Source: a virus
Direction: 5' to 3' (one strand)
IMG/VR virus record: IMGVR_UViG_3300025684_000022
Coordinates: 1 to 43,799 of that record
Length of the DNA stretch: 43,799 nt
The notes beneath the pieces are model-generated. The model saw only the letters and a program-made list of their open reading frames with translations, was not told where the DNA came from and ran no database searches. Positions 8,029 through 14,852 of this stretch are shown here, piece by piece. A program made the position numbers and the translations under genes. How positions within the stretch are numbered: the first letter of the stretch is position 1; each line of letters opens with the position of its first letter.

Positions 8029-8610
8029 TTATTTGATGAACATATTTAATTCGTATTTCCATCCATTTCTGCCGTAGATTCGAACATGTATCGCTTTACG
8101 CTGTTCTTTTCCTTTTTTATATAGAGTTAATGTATCTTTTTTATATTCTCCTTCTCTAGCCTTAAAGGGTGCATCAACAAATTTATTATCATATTCCTCC
8201 TTGTCCAATTCATATCCCATCTTATTGACATATTTCTCAACCTCATCAATTACTGTTGAGAAATGCTTGTGATAGACTTGAAAATATTTAGATCGATCGT
8301 CCTCTTCTTTCCAGTCGTCAGCCCATGTATCTTTACTACGGTAAGGATTAGCTCCTCTTGACATCATAAGGTCAAAGATTTCTTTTTTCGCTTTTTTATA
8401 ATCAGTATCTTTATATCCGTCAAGTTCTTCTTCAGGTGCAATTGCAATTACCATGTCAGTTGCATGTTTATACAATTTGTGTAATTCATCATTATCCATT
8501 TTATCACTAAACGTATATGGATTTTTCTTAGATTTTTTTACGCTAATTTTAATTGGTTTTAATTGGTTTGCTTCTCCAATAAATTGCTCAAATAATTTAA
8601 TGTGTTTCAT
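8029..8610 (-). CDS. Protein with capsid-targeting-like N-terminus, 193 aa
   Basis: Family not recognised. The frame stays open 17 codons further upstream, but the ATG at 8608-8610 gives MKHIKLFEQFIGE followed by Ala, an almost exact match to the cassette motif and to T4 MKTYQEFIAE/A, so I use that start. The predicted mature chain (from Ala14) is highly charged, Lys- and Asp-rich, mostly helical, with a basic C-terminal strand region. A candidate late promoter lies 33 nt before the start codon, so this may be the first gene of the cassette transcript that runs to the left window edge. Head packaging is inferred. Confidence 0.68.
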   Translation of the reverse strand: MKHIKLFEQFIGEANQLKPIKISVKKSKKNPYTFSDKMDNDELHKLYKHATDMVIAIAPEEELDGYKDTDYKKAKKEIFDLMMSRGANPYRSKDTWADDWKEEDDRSKYFQVYHKHFSTVIDEVEKYVNKMGYELDKEEYDNKFVDAPFKAREGEYKKDTLTLYKKGKEQRKAIHVRIYGRNGWKYELNMFIK

Positions 8611-8643
8611 GATGTTTGTTTTTATTATTTGTAATATTATTAG

Positions 8644-8654
8644 ATTATATATCC
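8644..8654 (-). promoter_or_regulatory. Candidate late promoter GGATATATAAT
   Basis: On the minus strand the sequence reads GGATATATAAT, overlapping the last codons of uvsW and lying 33 nt before the start of the 193-aa cassette gene. Identical copies occur at three other gene starts in the window. No shared -35 element is visible, as expected for a T4-type late promoter (TATAAATA) rather than a host promoter. Confidence 0.5.
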
Positions 8655-10153
8655 CCCTCAAAAGTTACGTTTTTAATATCATACTTAAACTTCTGTTCTT
8701 TATAGATTTTTTGCCTAGCCTTTGAGTGTCTTATTAAGTAGTTATCCCAGTCCGGAGAGCTTAAATCATCTACAAAATCAATAATGTTTACGCTATCCTT
8801 TGATTTATGTTGCCTTAAACCCCTACCAATAGATTGTCTAATGATTACTTCTGATTTAAATGATTCTGTAAAGAATATGTTGTGGATTTTCTTGATGGAT
8901 ATACCAGTTGAGAATGTACCATATGAAGCGACGATAACGACCTCTTCTCCTGCTTCCATTTTCTTTTTATATTCTTCTCTAATATCCTTATCGATTCCGC
9001 CATCAACATAATAAACTATTTTATTACTTTCCTGCCTAAGTTTGTCATATATCTTTCGGCCATGCTCAATCCTATGAAAAAGAACAAGGCTATTTCTCTT
9101 AACCCTTGAGATTATACTTGTTATAAAGTTAAGTCTTCCAGGGGAATTAATAATATAGTTCTGTTCAAATTTAAAAACATCTTTGCTTTCATATCTATTC
9201 TGTGACATCTCTCTAAAAGCATCCTTTGTAGATTGCGCAGCATAATCCATCTTAATTACCTTAACATGACACTGTGCAATATGTCCTTCATTTTGTAAAA
9301 AGTTTGCAGATACTTCTGTAATTACTGGCCCCGTATAAGCCATAAGAGTAAGTCTATCTAATGTGTTTGGTTTTGGTATCGTACCAGAGAGTCCGCTTCT
9401 ATATTCAGCGTTAACACATTTTTGTAGAATAGTTTTAATTGATGTAGACTTGGCCTTATGTGTTTCATCAATAATAACAGCATCAAACTGCTCAAAATAT
9501 TCTTTATCTTTTTTAACAAGAGATTGATATGTACCAATGACAACATTTCTGCCCGGTCTAATCTTTTGACCAGAGTAGATTTGTTGTACTTTAATAGTTG
9601 CCCTGCCTTTCCAATTATAGTCTAAAAAATCTTCAGTGGCTTGTACTACAAGAGAAACATTAGGTACAATAAAGAGTATTCTTTTTGCCTTTTGTTTTTC
9701 TAACATATATGCTACTGTAAGAAATGAAATTAGAGTTTTTCCGGCAGAAGTTGCCAATTCAGACAAGCACTTCCTAAATTTAAGAATATTAAATGCCGCT
9801 TCTATTTGATAATCTCTTGGAGTTATTTGAGAGCCCTCAAAAAATTCTAGGGCCCATTCGGTAAAATCTTCTTGATTAATATTTCTATCAAACAGTTCAG
9901 TAATACCGTTTATTTTTAATTCGTATTTATATTCTTTACAAACATTCATCACCTCTCGCCAAAGGCCAGAAGGAATCCATTTGTCATCTTTTATATAAGA
10001 TATGTAGCCATCCCATAATCCTTTTTTAACAAGAGGGTGAAATCTCCAATTTTCTACTCTCCTGTTTAAAGAAATATTGAGCTGTTCGATTTCCATTTCT
10101 GTAGCCGAATCAACTCTTAGCAATTGCTTATTATCTGTTAAACTTATTTCCAC
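8645..10153 (-). CDS. uvsW: UvsW-like superfamily 2 recombination helicase
   Basis: This 502-aa protein matches T4 UvsW, an ATP-driven helicase/annealing enzyme that moves branched DNA in recombination and fork restart. Seen in order: an N-terminal domain with RFHPLVKKGLWDG like the UvsW DNA-binding head, Walker A ELATSAGKT (132-140), DETH box (229-232), SGT motif III (256-258), and motif VI QSIGRGLR (440-447). Length equals the family norm. The start is a GTG at 10151-10153; the preceding in-frame codon is a stop, and the N-terminus aligns with UvsW from its first residues. It lies 21 nt after the uvsY-like gene, the same uvsY-uvsW pairing as in T4. Confidence in the family is high. Confidence 0.93.
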   Translation of the reverse strand: MEISLTDNKQLLRVDSATEMEIEQLNISLNRRVENWRFHPLVKKGLWDGYISYIKDDKWIPSGLWREVMNVCKEYKYELKINGITELFDRNINQEDFTEWALEFFEGSQITPRDYQIEAAFNILKFRKCLSELATSAGKTLISFLTVAYMLEKQKAKRILFIVPNVSLVVQATEDFLDYNWKGRATIKVQQIYSGQKIRPGRNVVIGTYQSLVKKDKEYFEQFDAVIIDETHKAKSTSIKTILQKCVNAEYRSGLSGTIPKPNTLDRLTLMAYTGPVITEVSANFLQNEGHIAQCHVKVIKMDYAAQSTKDAFREMSQNRYESKDVFKFEQNYIINSPGRLNFITSIISRVKRNSLVLFHRIEHGRKIYDKLRQESNKIVYYVDGGIDKDIREEYKKKMEAGEEVVIVASYGTFSTGISIKKIHNIFFTESFKSEVIIRQSIGRGLRQHKSKDSVNIIDFVDDLSSPDWDNYLIRHSKARQKIYKEQKFKYDIKNVTFEGDI

Positions 10154-10174
10154 TTAATGTGTTTTTGTTTCTTT

Positions 10175-10597
10175 TTATAGATCTTTTAATGCCAATCTAT
10201 TTCGGATTGCAAAGCCCATATTATCTAGGGTTTTAACCGATTCTCTAAAAAAGTCTAATTGATTTTCTAGATGTGATAGTATCATGTTCTCATTTGCAAG
10301 ATCAGTTTCAATAAACTTTTCTTTTTGCTTCTCACCAAGCTTATAGTCATATTCATAATAACGAATATAAGCCTCTCGATACCTAACACTTATTTTTGAT
10401 TTTTGCTCTTTAATCTTAACATTCATATATGCCATTTGATCTATAAGAGTCTGTCTAGAAGATAGCACATCTGCTATAGTGCCTTCCATTGTATTAATAT
10501 TACGAAGGCTTTGTGCGAGTGCTTTAATTTTATTAGACCACTCTGTTCTCTGGCTACTTAACTTAGTATCCAGGTTTAATATTTGTTCTTTACCCAT
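10175..10597 (-). CDS. uvsY: UvsY-like recombination mediator
   Basis: The 140-aa helical protein has the length of T4 UvsY (137 aa), which loads the UvsX recombinase onto gp32-coated single-stranded DNA. The C-terminus (FFRESVKTLDNMGFAIRNR) resembles the UvsY C-terminal helix with its GFAI core, and the central part is a charged long helix (YREAYIRYYEYDYKLGEKQ). It lies directly upstream of uvsW as in T4, and gp32 is close by. Overall identity appears low, so the call rests on length, the C-terminal motif and gene order. Confidence 0.65.
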   Translation of the reverse strand: MGKEQILNLDTKLSSQRTEWSNKIKALAQSLRNINTMEGTIADVLSSRQTLIDQMAYMNVKIKEQKSKISVRYREAYIRYYEYDYKLGEKQKEKFIETDLANENMILSHLENQLDFFRESVKTLDNMGFAIRNRLALKDL

Positions 10598-10607
10598 TTA
10601 TGTTTAT

Positions 10608-10832
10608 TTAAAATAAAGATTTATCATTACCACTCCTTGGTTTTATATAAACACTGGTTTTTTGTTTCTTTTTAAACTTGGGTTTACCAGGATCAAAAGC
10701 AACAGTTTCCGGTCTATGCTCAATTGGCGTAAAGTCAATAAGTAATTTAAGGTTTTTAAATCTACTCTTGTCTCTATAAAAATCTTCTAAGTTATCTTCC
10801 ACTATATTGTTAATATCTTCTATAAGTACCAT
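10608..10832 (-). CDS. Conserved small protein of unknown function, 74 aa
   Basis: Not recognised. The N-terminal half is acidic and helical (DINNIVEDNLEDFY); the C-terminal third is basic and Pro-rich (FDPGKPKFKKKQK) and could contact nucleic acid. Its start overlaps the 3' end of the primase gene by 13 nt and it ends 10 nt before the uvsY-like gene, so it is likely translated as part of the replication/recombination transcript. No cysteine or membrane segment is present. Confidence 0.6.
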   Translation of the reverse strand: MVLIEDINNIVEDNLEDFYRDKSRFKNLKLLIDFTPIEHRPETVAFDPGKPKFKKKQKTSVYIKPRSGNDKSLF

Positions 10833-11896
10833 AGATCTAATTGGTTTGATGTGAAATAATTATTAATTTGCTTATGTGCACTTGACTTAAGCTCAAAACA
10901 TTTTAACATCAAATCATTCAAGTCTTTGATATTATATTTATCTAGATTATTCTCTTTAAGAAATTTAGACCACATAAATACTGATTTACCTTTCTTAAGT
11001 TTCTCGATCATTTTGCCGCGGCCAGTTTTATCATTATCAAACATATATCTAATAGTAGCCATTTCGTCAAACTCATCTGTGGTTCTACCAGCAGTTGCAA
11101 GTGCAATAGAGTTATGCATAAACTTAGCATCAAGAGGGCCTTCAAAAAGAGTTACAGGCCTTTGAAAGTTAACTTGCATAATACCAAATAGAGTTGAAGC
11201 CTTATTCATATTAGCTAATAAAGTTGGTTCTATTTCTAATGGATTTCCCATTTCAGAATAGAGTTTTGATAGATCATAAGTTAGATACCTAGATCCATAT
11301 CCCTTCATTTTTCTAGTTTGAGCTCCCATTACCTTTCCGGTATTGGTCATATTAAGAATCCAAAGTCGATGGCCTTTTTCTGTATAAAGAAATTCATTAG
11401 CTCTATTATGAAGAAGCCTATCTTTTAACTGGAACCAAATCCAATCACCAGGCTCAACTGGCTTAGCTCTAAAGGACTTTTTAAAATCATCAAGTGTTAT
11501 TGCATATTCCTCAACTGAACTCATTACAGCATGTTTAAGCGTGTCCTCTGAGTTTATCTTAACCTTATTCTGTTGAATATAGTCAATTACTGTAAAGGCA
11601 TCATCAGAATTACTAAGCTTAATACCATAGTCTTTTAATAAAGAGTGGATATTTGTATGTTCGCTGCAGTTATAACAATGATATTGAAGCGTATCCCAAT
11701 ACATGTTCCCACGCTTTTTAGTATGGTCATCATGGGAATCGCCACAATAAGGACATGCCAGGGTTATTCGCCCTGGCATGCTCTTGAGAAGTTGTTTACT
11801 AGGAGAAGAATGTTCTTGTACGCAAAGTTGCTTTAGCGCTTTTTTAATTCTTTCTCTTAGTTCTTCCGTTAATTGTATATTAGATGTCGAGGTCAT
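10820..11896 (-). CDS. DnaG-type primase (T4 gp61-like)
   Basis: This 358-aa protein makes RNA primers for lagging-strand synthesis. A zinc-ribbon with C48PYC51 and C74YNC77 is at the N-terminus, including the CPYCGDS signature of phage and bacterial primases. The Toprim domain follows with FEGPLDA (251-257, catalytic Glu252) and FDNDKTGRG (286-294, metal-binding Asp residues). Length is close to T4 gp61 (342 aa). It overlaps the stop of the gp32 gene by 17 nt and the 74-aa gene by 13 nt, indicating tight co-expression. The helicase partner (gp41) is not in the window. Confidence 0.88.
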   Translation of the reverse strand: MTSTSNIQLTEELRERIKKALKQLCVQEHSSPSKQLLKSMPGRITLACPYCGDSHDDHTKKRGNMYWDTLQYHCYNCSEHTNIHSLLKDYGIKLSNSDDAFTVIDYIQQNKVKINSEDTLKHAVMSSVEEYAITLDDFKKSFRAKPVEPGDWIWFQLKDRLLHNRANEFLYTEKGHRLWILNMTNTGKVMGAQTRKMKGYGSRYLTYDLSKLYSEMGNPLEIEPTLLANMNKASTLFGIMQVNFQRPVTLFEGPLDAKFMHNSIALATAGRTTDEFDEMATIRYMFDNDKTGRGKMIEKLKKGKSVFMWSKFLKENNLDKYNIKDLNDLMLKCFELKSSAHKQINNYFTSNQLDLWYL

Positions 11897-12806
11897 TCAA
11901 GAAAGAATCTAGATCATCATCCGTACTAACTGTATTTGCTGTAGAATCTGTAGTTGCAGCCTGAGCATTATCTACTGAACCTGCGGCTTCTGCTACTTTA
12001 GCTGGAGCTGGTTTTGTTTCTTTCTTTGCAGATCCTGTCATGGCTGCAATAGACTCTCCTGGGTTAAGGTACATACGGAGTACATCGTTAACAAAGCTAC
12101 GCATATCTTCATCCCATGCTCGGTAGTCATAGTTAGCTAATGATGGTGCATTGTCTAATTCTGTTTTAATTGTACCCATTGTCTCTTTATTTCTTTCAGC
12201 TGGAGCATCTCCTAAGATGATTGCTGATTTACTTGCAGAGAATTTAGACTTGTCATAGTTGTTGTATTCACCTTGTCTTGTGATAATCAACTCAAAGTTC
12301 TTTCCTTCGAAAAGATCAAATACTTGTGTTGGCTCGCCAAAATCTGGTTTTAATTCTGCATCAATCTTCTCTTTAATCTTATATCCAAACTTGAATACTT
12401 TATAAGTACCTTCTAACTCTGGGTTTTGAGGGTCCTTAACGATTTTAATTAATGCATAATACTGCTGACGTCTCTTTAATTTCTCAGATGCCTTACGGTC
12501 AACTGCTGAGTCAGACTTTCTTAGTTTCCAAAATACATCTGCAATAGGGCACTTCTCTCCGACTGTCGATGGACTATCAACTAGTTTACCATCGCCACTA
12601 GAGTTAGTTAACCAGTGTACGTACTTTTGGATTAGTGAATTACGAGGGTTCTCTGGATTTGGTACGAAGCGAATAAGTGCTTTGTAAGTTCCATCCTTAC
12701 CATCGTCTGCTGTTGGTTTGTAAATCTCATTTGTTGAGTTACTTGTTTGTACTTGGTGAGTTTCTACGTCTTCTACGCCCAAGTTAAAAATGTCAAAATC
12801 TGCCAT
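11880..12806 (-). CDS. Single-stranded DNA-binding protein (T4 gp32-like)
   Basis: The 308-aa protein matches T4 gp32, which coats single-stranded DNA during replication and recombination. Core features: KYVHWL, a CPIADVFWKL stretch, YYALIKIVKDPQNPELEG (T4 has ILVVKDPAAPENEG at the same place), FKFGYKIKEKI, and YNNYDKSKF matching T4 SNYDESKF. The C-terminus is an Ala/Thr-rich linker and an acidic tail (DDDLDSFLNDLDI), the protein-interaction tail of the family. Of the T4 zinc ligands only one Cys remains here, so the zinc module seems lost. Its leader holds an exact tandem 9-bp A/T repeat and one of the few Shine-Dalgarno-like sequences (AAGGA) in the window, suggesting autogenous translational control as in T4. 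Confidence 0.9.
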   Translation of the reverse strand: MADFDIFNLGVEDVETHQVQTSNSTNEIYKPTADDGKDGTYKALIRFVPNPENPRNSLIQKYVHWLTNSSGDGKLVDSPSTVGEKCPIADVFWKLRKSDSAVDRKASEKLKRRQQYYALIKIVKDPQNPELEGTYKVFKFGYKIKEKIDAELKPDFGEPTQVFDLFEGKNFELIITRQGEYNNYDKSKFSASKSAIILGDAPAERNKETMGTIKTELDNAPSLANYDYRAWDEDMRSFVNDVLRMYLNPGESIAAMTGSAKKETKPAPAKVAEAAGSVDNAQAATTDSTANTVSTDDDLDSFLNDLDI

Positions 12807-12816
12807 AATTCCTTTT

Positions 12817-12834
12817 AAATTGTTTAAATTGTTT
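12817..12834 (-). promoter_or_regulatory. Tandem A/T repeat in gp32 leader, candidate translational operator
   Basis: Two exact adjacent copies of a 9-bp unit (AAACAATTT on the minus strand) lie 11 nt before the gp32 start codon, beside an AAGGA ribosome-binding sequence. T4 gp32 represses its own translation by binding an unstructured A/T-rich leader next to its start, so this repeat is a plausible operator. A weak stem (GTTATT with AATAA) lies just upstream. Function is inferred from position. Confidence 0.35.
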
Positions 12835-12893
12835 ATTACTTGAAATAACTTAATGTCCTTTCAGTTCCTTATAGTATATTACTTAATTTAGTT

Positions 12894-13070
12894 TCAAATG
12901 TTTTGCAATGTTAATACGCTACTTTCTGATTCTCTCCATCTACCGTCTGTAAGCTTAAGCAGCCCTGCTTTGTGTAGTAATGCCTCACGCTCTTCAGCTG
13001 TGATTTTATTATCTCTCACCATTTTTATAAGAACTCTATTAAGACAGAGATAGTCAGTAGTAACTAACAT
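12894..13070 (-). CDS. Small protein of unknown function, 58 aa
   Basis: A short gene starting at ATG 13068-13070 and ending at TGA 12894-12896. The product is helical and charged, with MVRDNKITAEEREALLHKAG in the centre and DGRWRESES near the end; the pattern suggests a helix-turn-helix-sized fold but no family is recognised. It lies between the RuvC-like gene and gp32 and has a candidate late promoter 36 nt before its start, matching the spacing seen at other genes; this supports it being real. It may share a transcript with gp32. Confidence 0.6.
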   Translation of the reverse strand: MLVTTDYLCLNRVLIKMVRDNKITAEEREALLHKAGLLKLTDGRWRESESSVLTLQNI

Positions 13071-13106
13071 ATGCTAAATATTTTTAATTGGTTAAGTAAC
13101 ATATGT

Positions 13107-13117
13107 ATTATATATCC
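13107..13117 (-). promoter_or_regulatory. Candidate late promoter GGATATATAAT
   Basis: The minus strand reads GGATATATAAT, 36 nt before the start of the 58-aa gene and upstream of gp32. It is identical over 11 bases to copies at 8644, 27594 and 42705. The 164-nt region 13071-13234 otherwise holds only A/T-rich sequence with no gene or clear terminator. Confidence 0.55.
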
Positions 13118-13234
13118 CACTTTAGAATTGTTTCACGTTTAACTCTAAAAAAAATAATTTGAAAAAAGTTGAAATAGTTTGGAACAAAGCTGGAAGCCTT
13201 GCATATAAGTAATGTATTTCAAGGAAAGATAAGG

Positions 13235-13885
13235 TTAGGTTAGAGTATTGGCTGTATAAGCTACAAGGTAGCAAGCATCGATAAGGTCATCAAATGGTTT
13301 AGGCACCTTTTTCCCAGTTTCAATCTCCCTAACATAATTATAGAAAGTGCTTTTAAGCAGAGATTTATCTTCAGCTGTATTAGCTTTAAAAGCATCAAAC
13401 AATTGTAGCTTACTCATATTACCTTTACCGGCAAACTTCTTAAGACTTGTTGGAGCTACAGTTAAAATATCTTCCGGCTGCAGAGTCTTAATCATCTTTA
13501 ATTTTAAGATAGCTGCGCCAGCTGCCATATCAATCATATTATTAGTTCCCATCTTTGAACCATAAGAAGAGCCTTCAAATGCAATAGTATAACCATCACT
13601 ATCAAATGAGTTCTGTAAAATTAAATTAAGAATATCATCAGCCATCCTGTCATATCTTTTAACTTTGGCTAATTCTGATTTTGAATAATCTTTATTACTT
13701 GTGAAGTCTGGCTGAGCCACTAATGTGACATCTGATAAAATGCTAATTTCTTCCTGCATTTTTTGTTCAGCCTTAGTACCTGATTTAGGCTTAAGATAAC
13801 TTATAAAGTGATACACTTTACTTTTATCATTCCAGATACAAATACCTGGTGAGTTTAATGAGAAGTCTACTCCTATAAAATTCAT
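13235..13885 (-). CDS. RuvC-like RNase H-fold nuclease, putative Holliday junction resolvase
   Basis: The 216-aa protein begins MNFIGVDFSLNSPGICIW, the first strand of the RuvC/RNase H fold with Asp7 as metal ligand. Acidic positions expected of the fold follow: Glu104 in IAFEGSSYG, and Asp200/Asp203 in PFDDLIDACYLVAY. The segment VAPTSLKKFAGKGNMSKLQL (144-163) matches the P-x-x-W/L-K-K-x-x-x-G-x-G-x-x-x-K region of RuvC-like phage resolvases. It probably cuts branched DNA, fitting the nearby UvsW, UvsY and gp32. T4 itself uses the unrelated gp49 for this job. The start codon lies 1 nt from the stop region of the 124-aa gene. Confidence 0.8.
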   Translation of the reverse strand: MNFIGVDFSLNSPGICIWNDKSKVYHFISYLKPKSGTKAEQKMQEEISILSDVTLVAQPDFTSNKDYSKSELAKVKRYDRMADDILNLILQNSFDSDGYTIAFEGSSYGSKMGTNNMIDMAAGAAILKLKMIKTLQPEDILTVAPTSLKKFAGKGNMSKLQLFDAFKANTAEDKSLLKSTFYNYVREIETGKKVPKPFDDLIDACYLVAYTANTLT

Positions 13886-14260
13886 TTAAATTCTTTTACC
13901 CATTGCAGCACCAAGAGCGGCACCAACTAATCTGGAAGTTAATAAATCGTAAAAAATACCTTGTTGAATTCCTAAAACTTTAGCAATAACTTTTCCAACT
14001 GATTTACCTAATGCAAATCCAGCTAAACCACCTATAATAGAACCTAAGATGCCTTCATTAGTCATCTCTTCATTTAACCTATCTAAATCATAAGTCCCAT
14101 CCTCTCTTTTATACTCAGCTTCAAATGTTTCAATGGCAGCATCTATTTGAGCTTCTAATTCAGGAGTCCACTCTTCTTGTAAACCCTCTTTAATTAAAGA
14201 ATAGTCCTGCTCGCTAATTTCGTTTTCTACTAAATAGTCGTTAAATGTTTTCATATTCAT
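13886..14260 (-). CDS. Glycine-zipper protein with capsid-targeting-like N-terminus, 124 aa
   Basis: The N-terminus MNMKTFNDYLVE/N matches the head-targeting motif of the 1-8610 cassette; an ATG two codons in (14252-14254) would give MKTFNDYLVE, closest to T4 MKTYQEFIAE. Residues 13-69 are very acidic. LIKE25/Gly and EMTNE69/Gly are further candidate protease sites; a cut after Glu69 would release a hydrophobic, Gly-rich segment (GILGSIIGGLAGFALGK, then VGAALGAAMG near the C-terminus) with glycine-zipper spacing, likely to enter membranes. An acidic pro-region masking a membrane-active peptide is a reasonable reading. It lies apart from the main cassette, between the tail block and the RuvC-like gene. 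Function is inferred. Confidence 0.65.
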   Translation of the reverse strand: MNMKTFNDYLVENEISEQDYSLIKEGLQEEWTPELEAQIDAAIETFEAEYKREDGTYDLDRLNEEMTNEGILGSIIGGLAGFALGKSVGKVIAKVLGIQQGIFYDLLTSRLVGAALGAAMGKRI

Positions 14261-14275
14261 AATATTTTTTATAAA

Positions 14276-14284
14276 GTATATATC
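14276..14284 (-). promoter_or_regulatory. Weak variant of the late-promoter element
   Basis: The minus strand reads GATATATAC, 15 nt before the start of the 124-aa gene (21 nt before the internal ATG). It differs from the GGATATATAAT element at both ends and is closer to the start codon, so it is a weaker candidate. Confidence 0.25.
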
Positions 14285-14287
14285 TTC

Positions 14288-14839
14288 CTATTCTATTTCC
14301 AGTCTAAGATCTAGTTTATTATAAAAAAAGGTAACTTCAAATGTATTAAACTCAGCTACATTTTGTGCCATATTAAGACTTAACTCGTTTATAGAATTCA
14401 TGATTGGTTTTTGAAATTCCATATATGCAACAGAAGCTCCTTCTGCGTCTAAAATTCTTAACGTTAAAGGTTGGGTATAAGGTTCCTTTGTGCTTCTTGC
14501 ATAATAATAAAGAAGAGTGTCCATCATAATCCAATAATTAATAAACCCATCTAATAACTGCATAGTTACTGTAAATTCTCTCTGTATTGTATTTTGAATT
14601 GGCACAGCACCTCTATGATATCTAGTTGTACCATCATTATCAGCTTGTGTAATTGGCTCAAATGTAATGCCAGGAATATTAATACCTTGTATAGAGTAGT
14701 TAATATAGTCAATTGGGTCTGCTAATAATGCCCCGGGAATTCTATTTAGATAAGCTCTGTATTTATCTGAAACCTCATCGGGTATAAATTTCCTAGGAAA
14801 CCTAAAGTCATAAAGATTATTTCTGCTATTTAAAATCAT
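14288..14839 (-). CDS. Tail tube-fold protein (gp19-like)
   Basis: The 183-aa protein has the layout of contractile-tail tube proteins: an N-terminal strand region, an IPGITFEPI stretch, then IQREFTVTMQLLDGFINYW and a C-terminal AEFNTFEVTFFYN. T4 gp19 (163 aa) has the matching RTFDDWTVTVMND and IQTFEVTLALDYW. Tube subunits stack as hexamers around the DNA channel, and related folds form the tube-initiator proteins gp48/gp54 at the baseplate; position at the end of the baseplate block would allow either. No membrane segments or cysteines are present. Confidence 0.6.
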   Translation of the reverse strand: MILNSRNNLYDFRFPRKFIPDEVSDKYRAYLNRIPGALLADPIDYINYSIQGINIPGITFEPITQADNDGTTRYHRGAVPIQNTIQREFTVTMQLLDGFINYWIMMDTLLYYYARSTKEPYTQPLTLRILDAEGASVAYMEFQKPIMNSINELSLNMAQNVAEFNTFEVTFFYNKLDLRLEIE

Positions 14840-14852
14840 AGTATCTTATGTG

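Noticed and set aside
8611-8661. Earlier start for the 193-aa cassette gene
   Set aside because: The upstream extension overlaps the uvsW stop and the promoter element and would put 17 residues before the targeting-like motif.
13118-13234. Terminator hairpin between the RuvC-like gene and the promoter at 13107
   Set aside because: Only a 5-bp imperfect stem (AAGGC with GCTTT) is visible and no T-run follows directly, so no terminator is called.
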